DNA of 5,926 bases. Source: JBHEKP01 sp041859375 (lineage in GTDB: Bacteria > Hydrogenedentota > Hydrogenedentia > Hydrogenedentales > CAITNO01). The translations under genes were made by a program, and so were the position numbers. The stretch covers positions 1 to 5,926 of the forward strand of contig JBHEKP010000064.1 in assembly GCA_041859375.1 (NCBI GenBank). Reading direction: 5' to 3'. Shown one piece after another: positions 1-5,926 of this stretch. The notes under the pieces are model-generated. The model searched no databases and was not told the DNA's origin. It worked only from the letters and a program-made list of their open reading frames with translations. The first letter of the stretch is position 1, and each line of letters opens with the position of its first letter.

Positions 1-2427
1 CCCCCTCTTCATGATCGTTTCCTCATAAACGACTTCGGGCTGGAGACCGGCGTACATCAGGATGTGGTACGCATCCCCCGCCCAGGAGCCGCCCCAGCCG
101 TAGGTGCCCCGTCCGGCAAACATGGCCGAGGTGAAGCTTTCCAGAAAGGCCACCCCGGAGGGAAGCGCGGGCACCTGAAGCAGTGTTGGCCCCAGCGGCT
201 TTACCACCCCGGCAATCAGCTCGCTGAGGGCGCGCCTTGTTTCAGGGTGGGTGTGGCGGTAGGCCGAACGCTCCTCTGTCGGCACCAGCGACTGCCATCC
301 GTGATACATGATGCCCCTGACAGGGCGGGCGATCTTTGTCCAGAAGGCCTCCCGGAGATGGGCCGGCGCAATGGTGATGTAGTCCGCCCCCGGATCATAG
401 TCCTCCCAGGGGGAGCGCGCGGCGGAGGGTGCCGCTTGTTCCTCCTGCGGGGCGGTCTGTGATCGGTACCAGATGATTTGTGTCATCTTCATCACCCCCT
501 GGCCCTCCGGTCCGCCTTCGGCCATGGCGAACAGTTCGTCCGTGGCCAGACCGATGCGGATGGGATCGGGATAACTGTAGGTCCAGTGGGAAAGATAATC
601 CACAGTGCCGCCGCTGCCCCACAGTGCGGGCACACGCACGGCAGGATCGAAAAATGACCACAAATCCTTTCTTCCCGTGGATTTCAGCCCCTCGTTCACT
701 GCTGAATGGAATCCGTTCCATCCGTCGCCCTCCCGCCAGAACCAGCGGTAAAACCGGAGAAGCGGATAATCGTCGGGAAGGACATGGCTTTCCGGAAATC
801 CGTCCACTTTTGCGAAGGGGGTGCCGTTCTTGGCGGTGATTCCCCCGGGGAGGGGCTGCCCCGTTGCGGACTGGTAAAGCGCCTTGTCATGGTCATGAAA
901 ACATAACTGTGTGCCGTCACGGACCTCGGTATGGATCAGGGCCGCATCAAAGGCGGGAAAATCCCCGTAGGTTTGCGCGACGGACGCGCCCACATTTCTC
1001 CCAAAAACGTTGACATCCGGGAAATTGCAGCAGATGTTTGGCCGTTCATAGGGCTGTCCGGCGGCGTCCTTCCGAAGAAATTGCTCCTTTTCCTCCAGCC
1101 ATGCGCCCGGACTGATGCTGATGACAATCCCAAGATCATTGGCAAAGGCCTGATCAAGCATCCTGTAACTGTTGGCCAGCGCGTTCCCGCCGGCCGCGGG
1201 CGCGGGCGCATTCGCATCCCAGATTGCGCCAAAGTCGCACTGCAGGCCGAGACAATGGGTGAAACCGATCTCCTTCAGAATGTCCATGTTCTCAAGGACC
1301 CCGTCGATGCCGCCAACGCCCCACATCACCACAGGCATCCTAAGGGGCGGCTTCCGCGCCACCAGCCCAACGGAGAAGTTTTCGCTGTTCCGATAGGACT
1401 GCGTCCCGTCGGGGAAGGCGCAGGAGACGGTGATGGTGTAGGTGTCTGGCCGCAATCTGGTGTCAAAGGGATATTCCAGTGTTTGCGACGCACCCTGTCC
1501 CAGTTCGCCAAGTGAATACGCCTTTTCCCCCGCCCCCGCCACATTGATGGTCGCCTCCATCCCCTTGACGGGGGTGCGGCGGTGGTTGGCCACCAGGAAT
1601 TTCAGCACGGGCGCGGGTTCCATGCGTTCAAAGACGGTTCTGGAATGTTCCATGGTGATGGTCAGGGGGCGGAATTCGCGTGTTCCGCTGGTGATGCGGA
1701 CTTCGTCCATCATGCCGGGAAAACCGTGGTAATAACTGCCGATCCGGTCGCCCAGGGAGAGCCCGTGGGGGCCTGGGCTGATGTTGCCCCTTCCCGTCTT
1801 TGCCATGCCGCCAAGGGATCGGCCGTCCTGAAAGAAGGTAATCCGGCCCGCGCCATTATATGTGAGCGCCACATGGGACCATTTGTTGTTTTCAAGCGCC
1901 GCCGGTTCAGTGGACCGCCATGTCTCCGAATCGGCGCCGAAACCGAGCACCGCCCGCATGTGCCGCGCGCCGCGCTTGTCCGGCGCATCCAGTATCCACT
2001 GGTAATCAGAATGGGTGGCGTACTTTTTGTCAATCAGAAAGGAGTCGCCGTATCCTTCGGGAATCGCATCCGGGCGGATCCACATTTCAAGGGTAAAGGC
2101 CCCCATGGGTGACAACTCCGGCGCATTGTCCACAATGACGGCATGGGGCGCGTCCTCCACAGGCCATCCGGGAAATGACTGTATTCCCCCGGCAAAACGC
2201 CCTGTTGCACAGCGCCTGGCGCCCTTTAACCGGCCGTCATGCCCGCGACCGGAAGCGTCCGGGCACACCTCCCCCTCTTCATCGAAATTCCAGAAGGCAA
2301 TCACATGGGGTCCTGTTGCGTCGCCGCCGGCATAGGCTTCCTGCCAGGGTTCCGTGGACTGGGCGGAAAGGGGGCGGGAGGACAAAAGCGCAAGCGCAAG
2401 GAGGGCAATGATTTGGAAGCAGCGCAT
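1..2427 (-). CDS. Secreted LamG-domain, TIM-barrel glycoside-hydrolase-like protein (C-terminus beyond window)
   Basis: The reverse strand is open for 809 codons from an ATG at 2427-2425 to the window edge, with no stop, so the C-terminus is missing. An in-frame TGA eight codons upstream (2451-2449) and an AAAGG ribosome site 7 nt before the ATG fix the start. Residues 1-22 form a signal peptide (Arg2, hydrophobic core, LSA before Gln23). Residues ~41-247 look like a concanavalin A/LamG sandwich (IAFWNFDE, FTLEMWIRPD, WSHVALTYNG, FPGMMDEVRI). Residues ~250-360 look like an Ig-type beta-sandwich. From ~363 (MPVVMWGVGGIDG) to ~760 the pattern suggests a TIM barrel; IHTEVRD (Glu501) is a candidate acid/base position. 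Residues ~756-809 (SGVAFLESF, AYHILMYAGLQPEVVYEE) resemble the start of a GH42-type trimerization domain. Probable role, by inference, is binding and hydrolysis of an extracellular glycan. I cannot name a GH family or substrate. The gene has its own upstream promoter, separate from the antiporter. Confidence 0.88.
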   Translation of the reverse strand, partial: MRCFQIIALLALALLSSRPLSAQSTEPWQEAYAGGDATGPHVIAFWNFDEEGEVCPDASGRGHDGRLKGARRCATGRFAGGIQSFPGWPVEDAPHAVIVDNAPELSPMGAFTLEMWIRPDAIPEGYGDSFLIDKKYATHSDYQWILDAPDKRGARHMRAVLGFGADSETWRSTEPAALENNKWSHVALTYNGAGRITFFQDGRSLGGMAKTGRGNISPGPHGLSLGDRIGSYYHGFPGMMDEVRITSGTREFRPLTITMEHSRTVFERMEPAPVLKFLVANHRRTPVKGMEATINVAGAGEKAYSLGELGQGASQTLEYPFDTRLRPDTYTITVSCAFPDGTQSYRNSENFSVGLVARKPPLRMPVVMWGVGGIDGVLENMDILKEIGFTHCLGLQCDFGAIWDANAPAPAAGGNALANSYRMLDQAFANDLGIVISISPGAWLEEKEQFLRKDAAGQPYERPNICCNFPDVNVFGRNVGASVAQTYGDFPAFDAALIHTEVRDGTQLCFHDHDKALYQSATGQPLPGGITAKNGTPFAKVDGFPESHVLPDDYPLLRFYRWFWREGDGWNGFHSAVNEGLKSTGRKDLWSFFDPAVRVPALWGSGGTVDYLSHWTYSYPDPIRIGLATDELFAMAEGGPEGQGVMKMTQIIWYRSQTAPQEEQAAPSAARSPWEDYDPGADYITIAPAHLREAFWTKIARPVRGIMYHGWQSLVPTEERSAYRHTHPETRRALSELIAGVVKPLGPTLLQVPALPSGVAFLESFTSAMFAGRGTYGWGGSWAGDAYHILMYAGLQPEVVYEETIMKRG

Positions 2428-2434
2428 GGGAACG

Positions 2435-2439
2435 CCTTT
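2435..2439 (-). promoter_or_regulatory. Ribosome binding site of the LamG/TIM-barrel gene
   Basis: The reverse strand reads AAAGG, 7 nt before the ATG at 2427. No other start codon lies between the upstream in-frame stop and this ATG, so the site supports the chosen start. Confidence 0.6.
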
Positions 2440-2481
2440 CTGTTTTATTCAGGCAGGCAGACAACCGTTAACATTGATGTG

Positions 2482-2511
2482 ATTGTAGGAACTGCGTCGA
2501 AGTCGGTTCAA
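2482..2511 (-). promoter_or_regulatory. Sigma70-like promoter for the LamG/TIM-barrel gene
   Basis: On the reverse strand TTGAAC (2511-2506) and TACAAT (2487-2482) are separated by 18 bp. They match the -35 consensus at 4 of 6 and the -10 consensus at 5 of 6 positions. Transcription would begin near 2475, giving a leader of roughly 48 nt. The promoter lies wholly in the gap between the two minus-strand genes, so the secreted protein can be expressed independently of the antiporter. Confidence 0.55.
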
Positions 2512-2514
2512 AAT

Positions 2515-2556
2515 GCCCATGGTGACCATCAGCCCCCGCCGGCCCTTGCCATGGGC
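2515..2556 (-). terminator. Weak terminator-like hairpin after the antiporter gene
   Basis: GCCCATGG at 2515-2522 and CCATGGGC at 2549-2556 are a perfect 8-bp inverted repeat. On the reverse strand it is followed by ATTTT (2514-2510). The 26-nt loop and only four T residues make it a poor intrinsic terminator. A competing 6-bp stem, CGGCCC/GGGCCG at 2540-2545 and 2553-2558, could form instead. The position, just after the antiporter stop and just before the next -35 box, is the main support. Confidence 0.3.
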
Positions 2557-2571
2557 CGTGGAACGGCACGC

Positions 2572-4518
2572 CTATTTGATGATGTCAAGCACATGCCGGG
2601 TGAGACCGGCGGCAAGCTCGTTTTCGCTGAGCACAATGGTTCCCGCCTCCTCCTTTTCAAGGAGCGCGGCGTCCACGCCGTTGTCGGCGCGGATCACCAC
2701 ATGGATGCCGGGGTTCACCTTCCTGGCCGTGTCCACCACCCGCCTGACTATCATGGGATCGGGAATGGTGATGACCAGCGCCGACGCCCTCATGAGATGG
2801 GCCTGCACCAGCACGATGTCCCGGGCGGCGTCGCCCACAACGGCCGGGATGGACTGGGCGCGCAGTTTCTCGATGATCTCGCGGTTTTCGTCCACCGCAA
2901 TGCAGGGCACGCCTATTCTTCGCAGATGCCCGCAGACCAGGCTTCCCACCCTGCCGTGTCCCGCCACCACCACCTGCTTGGAAAGATAGCGCTCGTCCGT
3001 GGTGAGGGGAAGCGCGGACAGGGGGTCCATGGCGGGGTCCGGCTGTTTTTTCTTCCGTGCGGGCGACAACACGGCGTTTTCCGCCTCCTTCAACGGTTCA
3101 GATTCGCCCAGCAGCAGGAGCGTGTCATAGGGTTCAATGACCGTTTCACCGCGGGGCACCACAAAGCCCTCCCCCCTGCCGATGAGCAGTATCAGCACCT
3201 CCGGCGGAAGTTCCAGATCCATGATTTTTCTGCCCACCGCGGCCATGTTGGGCTGCACCTCGATTTCCTGGGTTTCGCCGCGCGCCTGGCCCTTGTGCTC
3301 TATCTCCAGCGAAAATACCGGGCGGGAGGCCATCGGCTCGTCCACGCCAAGCCACCTCGCCACGGGCATCAGCAGGGTTCCCTGAAGCGCAACGGAAATA
3401 AGCACGGTGAAAAACACAATGTCAAAGATCAGGTGTGACTGTTCAAAGCCGGCCAAAAGCGGGAAGGTGGCCAGCACAATCGGCACCGCCCCGCGCAGGC
3501 CCGTCCAGGAAATGAGCGCCTTTTCACGCCAGTTGAAACGGCTGCGCGCAAGGCACACAAGCACCGCCAGGGGCCGCGCAACGAACATGAGCACCAGCAC
3601 CACCATCAGCCCGGAGGGGGCCACGCCGGGCAGCTGGGAGGGGAAAACAAGAAGGCCAAGCACCAGGAACATGACTATCTGCATCAGCCACGCAAGACCG
3701 CTGTGAAAGCGGACCACGTGGCGCTTGTGCACAAAATTGGTGCCGTTGAGCAGGATGCCGCACAGGTAGACGGCAAGATACCCGTTCCCCCCGATCCCCT
3801 CCGCGGTGCCGAAGGTCATCAGCACCAGGCTCATGCTGAGCACCGGATAGAGCCCCTCGTATTCCAGCCGTATGCGGTTGATAAGATGCCCCGCAATCCT
3901 GCCGCTGGCGTAGCCAACCGCCACTCCCGCCGATGCGTTGATTAAAAAAGACAGAAGCAGGCCGTGCCAGTCCGATTCCGGCTGTGTGGCCAGCGCCGTC
4001 AGGCCGATGGTCAGGAAAATGGCCATGGGATCGTTGCTGCCCGACTCGAACTCAAGCAGCGGCCTGAGTTCCCCCTTCAGCCCCACACCCCTGCCGCGCA
4101 GCACGGAAAAGACCGCCGCCGCGTCCGTTGAGGAAATAATGGCCCCAAGAAGCAGCGCGGTGACCGGTGAAAATCCCAGCATGCCCCAGGAGAAAAGGCC
4201 CACCACGCCCGCGGTGATCACCACCCCCACGGTGGAGAGGATTGCGCCCCGCGCGAAAATGGGCCGTATGATGCGCCAGTTGGTGTCGAGGCCGCCGGAG
4301 AAAATAATGTAGGCCAGCGCAAGCGTGCCCACAAAATTCGCGCTGTGCGCGTCGTCGTAATGAATGCCGCCCGGGCCGTCCGACCCGGCAAGCATGCCAA
4401 TGCTCAGAAACACCAGCAGCGCGGGCACGCCCATGCGATCGGACAAAATGCTGGCGATAATGCTCGCGAACACAAGCATTCCGGAAATAAAAAGGATACT
4501 CTGCGGATCGTCTGGCAC
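2572..4518 (-). CDS. NhaP2/CvrA-type (CPA1) K+ or Na+/H+ antiporter with RCK_C and RCK_N tail
   Basis: This 648-residue inner-membrane antiporter should exchange K+ (or Na+) for H+ and serve pH, potassium or osmotic homeostasis. Residues ~7-390 hold about 12-13 hydrophobic segments. They include the NhaP2-like stretch TDAAAVFSVLR (131-141), the ion-site motif ESGSNDPMAIF (158-168) with the Asn162-Asp163 pair, and SWTGLRGAVPIVLA (337-350). Residues ~403-474 match an RCK_C (TrkA_C) domain. A basic and proline-rich linker follows (~484-505), then residues ~513-641 form an RCK_N (TrkA_N) Rossmann domain with GHGRVG (520-525) and Asp543 after the second strand, suggesting NAD(H) control. The end of this domain resembles Kef-type tails. 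E. coli NhaP2 instead has CorC_HlyC after RCK_C. The start is GTG: an in-frame TGA lies at 4542-4540, GGAG sits 7 nt upstream, and the next in-frame Met is residue 14. The stop is TAG. Family is clear; the transported ion is not. Confidence 0.93.
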   Translation of the reverse strand: MPDDPQSILFISGMLVFASIIASILSDRMGVPALLVFLSIGMLAGSDGPGGIHYDDAHSANFVGTLALAYIIFSGGLDTNWRIIRPIFARGAILSTVGVVITAGVVGLFSWGMLGFSPVTALLLGAIISSTDAAAVFSVLRGRGVGLKGELRPLLEFESGSNDPMAIFLTIGLTALATQPESDWHGLLLSFLINASAGVAVGYASGRIAGHLINRIRLEYEGLYPVLSMSLVLMTFGTAEGIGGNGYLAVYLCGILLNGTNFVHKRHVVRFHSGLAWLMQIVMFLVLGLLVFPSQLPGVAPSGLMVVLVLMFVARPLAVLVCLARSRFNWREKALISWTGLRGAVPIVLATFPLLAGFEQSHLIFDIVFFTVLISVALQGTLLMPVARWLGVDEPMASRPVFSLEIEHKGQARGETQEIEVQPNMAAVGRKIMDLELPPEVLILLIGRGEGFVVPRGETVIEPYDTLLLLGESEPLKEAENAVLSPARKKKQPDPAMDPLSALPLTTDERYLSKQVVVAGHGRVGSLVCGHLRRIGVPCIAVDENREIIEKLRAQSIPAVVGDAARDIVLVQAHLMRASALVITIPDPMIVRRVVDTARKVNPGIHVVIRADNGVDAALLEKEEAGTIVLSENELAAGLTRHVLDIIK

Positions 4519-4525
4519 CGTTGGA

Positions 4526-4529
4526 CTCC
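4526..4529 (-). promoter_or_regulatory. Ribosome binding site that decides the antiporter GTG start
   Basis: GGAG on the reverse strand is 7 nt before the GTG at 4518-4516, and no ATG occurs between the upstream in-frame stop and this codon. Two bases of the site (4528-4529) also belong to one arm of the 11-bp inverted repeat, so pairing of that repeat in RNA could affect ribosome access. Confidence 0.65.
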
Positions 4530-4576
4530 GGGTTGAATTTCAATGGTAACCGCTGATGCCGAAACATTCAACCCGG
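4528..4576. repeat. 11-bp perfect inverted repeat upstream of the antiporter start
   Basis: CCGGGTTGAAT at 4528-4538 is the exact reverse complement of ATTCAACCCGG at 4566-4576, with 27 nt between. A further TTCAA half-site at 4539-4543 forms a small palindrome with the left arm (TTGAA, T, TTCAA), and the right arm lies in another small palindrome (CAACC, C, GGTTG, 4569-4579). It may be a protein operator, or a leader hairpin if transcription of the antiporter starts to its right. Confidence 0.7.
4543..4571 (-). promoter_or_regulatory. Candidate sigma70-like promoter for the antiporter
   Basis: The reverse strand has TTGAAT (4571-4566) and TACCAT (4548-4543) with a 17-bp spacer, each matching its consensus at 4 of 6 positions. 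Transcription would begin near 4536, leaving a short leader of under 20 nt. The -35 box lies inside the right arm of the inverted repeat, so a protein bound there would be placed to block or aid polymerase. The match is modest and a promoter further upstream is possible. Confidence 0.35.
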
Positions 4577-4593
4577 TTGTTCCGTTCCCCGCG

Positions 4594-4641
4594 TGCCGGG
4601 ACTATTGGGCTGTAACCCGCCGGTTGCCGGGGCTATAATGC
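4594..4641. repeat. Imperfect 17-bp direct repeat, 31-bp period
   Basis: The 17-mers at 4594-4610 and 4625-4641 share 13 of 17 bases, with a common core of TGCCGGG followed one base later by CTAT. The 31-bp offset is close to three helical turns, which would put both copies on the same DNA face. The second copy covers the TATAAT of the rightward promoter. This is compatible with a tandem regulator site but unproven in GC-rich sequence. Confidence 0.4.
4611..4639 (+). promoter_or_regulatory. Promoter of the GFO/IDH/MocA gene (consensus -10)
   Basis: A perfect TATAAT lies at 4634-4639, giving a start near 4646 and a leader of about 31 nt before the ATG at 4677. The hexamer 17 bp upstream (TGTAAC, 4611-4616) matches the -35 consensus poorly, and no extended -10 TG is present. 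The promoter may therefore need an activator. Confidence 0.5.
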
Positions 4642-4664
4642 CCACAGAGACACCACCAAACTTT

Positions 4665-4668
4665 GGAG
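4665..4668 (+). promoter_or_regulatory. Ribosome binding site of the GFO/IDH/MocA gene
   Basis: GGAG lies 8 nt before the ATG at 4677. It is 14 and 23 nt from the later in-frame ATGs at 4683 and 4692, and it is downstream of the in-frame ATG at 4638, so it selects 4677 as the start. Confidence 0.65.
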
Positions 4669-4676
4669 CACACCTG

Positions 4677-5926
4677 ATGGGCATGGACGGAATGAACCGG
4701 CGGCAGTTTATGGCGGGGGCGGCCACCGCGGCCATGGCGGCGGGGGCGATGGCGCAAACCACCCCGGTGAAAAGCCCGAATGATCGGTTGGGTGTCGGTG
4801 TCATCGGCTGCGGGGGACGCGCCGAAACACACATCTCCACCCTGCTGGAAATGGAAAAGACCGACAAGACGGTGGAGATTGTGGCCCTCTGCGACATCTA
4901 CAGGCCGCGCCTGAAAAAGAAGGCCGCCATGATTGGCCGCGATCTCCGGGAGTACACCGACTACAGGGAACTGCTGAATGACCCCGCCGTGGACATGGTC
5001 ACCATCGCCACTCCGGACCACCACCACGGCCGGCAGGCCATTGACGCGCTCAACGCCGGAAAGCACGTCTATTGTGAAAAGCCCCTCACCCACTGGCGGC
5101 AGTGGGAACTCACCCGGGAATTCGCCGCCGCCGCCGCGAAATCAACCGCCGCATTCCAGCTCGGCGCGCAGCGCATGTCCGATTCGGCCTACCATCAGAT
5201 GAAACAACTCGTGAGGGACGGTCTCATCGGCAGGCCCATCCACGCCGAATGCGGCATCTTCCGCACCGGCGATTTCGGCGAGCGGGGCATGCCCATCGAC
5301 GATCCCAACGCCAAGCCCGGCCCGGACCTGCTGTGGGATGTGTTTCTCGGCGACGCGCCGCAACGCCCCTTCGACGTGAGCCGCTTCTTCCGCTGGCGCA
5401 TGTACGAGGACTATGCGGGCGGTCCCGCCACCGACCTCTATCCCCATGTGCTCACCCAGGTGATTGACATACTCGGCGTCACCCAGCCCTCCCATGTGGT
5501 CGCCACCGGTGGCATCTACCGCTACCCCGAGCGCGAGGTGCCCGACACCTTCAACATGATCATCGAATACCCCGAGAAAATCTCCGTGGCCGTCCTTGGC
5601 TCCCAGGGCAGCAGTTACCAGGGCACCGGCGGGCGCGATGACATCCGCATCCCCGTCATCCGCGGCTGGGACGGCGCGCTCACCATCCAGGACAACGACA
5701 TCCTCTTCATCCCCGACGACAGCGTCCGCGGCGGGGGCGTCAAGGAACAGCGCTTCCCCATCGAACACGGCTACAATGTGCTCTACCTCATGCGCAACCT
5801 CGTCGAATGCGCCCGCACCGGCGCGCGCACCCTCGACAGCGGCCCCGAACTCGCCTTCCACACCCAGACCGCCCTGCTCATGGGCATGGCCGCCTGGCGC
5901 AGCAAAAAAACCGCCTTTTTCGACCC
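4677..5926 (+). CDS. Tat-exported GFO/IDH/MocA-family oxidoreductase (extreme C-terminus beyond window)
   Basis: The 416 complete codons visible cover nearly the whole usual length of about 430-460 residues. Residues 7-26 form a twin-arginine signal: NRRQF (Arg8-Arg9), an Ala/Gly/Met-rich hydrophobic stretch and AMA before Gln27, so the folded protein with its cofactor should be exported. Residues ~38-160 are the NAD(P)-binding Rossmann domain, with GVIGCGGRA (41-49), Asp73 after the second strand (suggesting NAD) and the hallmark CEKPLTH (133-139) with Lys135. The C-terminal alpha/beta domain carries GGPATDLYPHV (248-258), whose Asp253 and His257 are likely catalytic, followed by Asp264. Members oxidise or isomerise sugars and polyols; NAD-dependent glycosidases such as GH109 share the fold, but the GH109-type YPTHG sequence is not seen here. 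The gene diverges from the antiporter and has its own promoter. The substrate cannot be told. Codons in the last third end in C far more uniformly than in the first. Confidence 0.92.
   Translation, partial: MGMDGMNRRQFMAGAATAAMAAGAMAQTTPVKSPNDRLGVGVIGCGGRAETHISTLLEMEKTDKTVEIVALCDIYRPRLKKKAAMIGRDLREYTDYRELLNDPAVDMVTIATPDHHHGRQAIDALNAGKHVYCEKPLTHWRQWELTREFAAAAAKSTAAFQLGAQRMSDSAYHQMKQLVRDGLIGRPIHAECGIFRTGDFGERGMPIDDPNAKPGPDLLWDVFLGDAPQRPFDVSRFFRWRMYEDYAGGPATDLYPHVLTQVIDILGVTQPSHVVATGGIYRYPEREVPDTFNMIIEYPEKISVAVLGSQGSSYQGTGGRDDIRIPVIRGWDGALTIQDNDILFIPDDSVRGGGVKEQRFPIEHGYNVLYLMRNLVECARTGARTLDSGPELAFHTQTALLMGMAAWRSKKTAFFD

Noticed and set aside
1190..1225. GC-rich low-complexity stretch (GCGCCCGCG repeats)
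   Set aside because: It encodes an Ala/Pro/Gly loop (residues about 405-414) of the LamG protein in frame, so it needs no separate explanation.
64..2112. Several 60-190 codon open frames on both strands over the LamG gene
   Set aside because: The continuous 809-codon reverse frame with signal peptide and domains explains this whole region. The smaller frames are out of phase with it and have no ribosome sites or motifs that I recognise.
2540..2558. 6-bp hairpin CGGCCC/GGGCCG after the antiporter stop
   Set aside because: There is no T-run after it on either strand, and it competes with the 8-bp repeat at 2515-2556, so I do not list it as a separate terminator.
2239..3438. Plus-strand open frame of 399 codons
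   Set aside because: It runs antisense through the antiporter's tail, the intergenic gap and the start of the LamG gene. Its His/Gly/Arg-rich translation lacks domains, and it would ignore the promoter and start sites seen on the other strand.
5142..5861. Long open frame of 239 codons on the minus strand
   Set aside because: It is antisense to the oxidoreductase gene, and the many C-ending codons there remove stops from the opposite strand. The product (repetitive Val, Asp, Ala, Gly and His) resembles no family.

Overview
The window (about 60% GC by eye) carries three protein genes and two short intergenic regions. Two of the genes run off the window ends. No tRNA, rRNA, CRISPR array, insertion sequence or attachment site was seen. 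A Tat-exported GFO/IDH/MocA oxidoreductase beside a secreted LamG plus TIM-barrel protein suggests a heterotrophic bacterium of the Planctomycetes, Verrucomicrobia/Lentisphaerae or Hydrogenedentes type, where such genes are abundant. This placement rests on gene content only and is tentative.

Layout: (1) Positions 1-2427, minus strand, hold the first 809 codons of a large secreted protein. It has a signal peptide, a concanavalin A/LamG-like domain, a beta-sandwich linker, a TIM-barrel glycoside-hydrolase-like region and the start of what looks like a GH42-type trimerization domain; the C-terminus lies outside. (2) Positions 2428-2571 carry a good sigma70-like promoter for that gene and a weak terminator-like hairpin behind the next one. 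(3) Positions 2572-4518, minus strand, encode a complete 648-residue NhaP2-type (CPA1) cation/proton antiporter with a cytoplasmic tail of RCK_C followed by a Kef-like RCK_N domain, starting at GTG. (4) Positions 4519-4676 are a divergent control region with an 11-bp inverted repeat at the antiporter start, an imperfect direct repeat spaced 31 bp, and a consensus TATAAT for the rightward gene. (5) Positions 4677-5926, plus strand, encode a nearly complete Tat-signal GFO/IDH/MocA-family oxidoreductase, lacking only its extreme C-terminus.

The two outer genes fit extracytoplasmic carbohydrate processing: one binds and probably cleaves glycans, the other is a secreted NAD(P)-dependent sugar-type oxidoreductase or NAD-dependent glycosidase. 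The antiporter between them is probably an independent ion and pH homeostasis gene. I see no clear sign of a wholly new system. The most distinctive items are the antiporter's domain order, the symmetrical control region, and the unassigned TIM-barrel protein.
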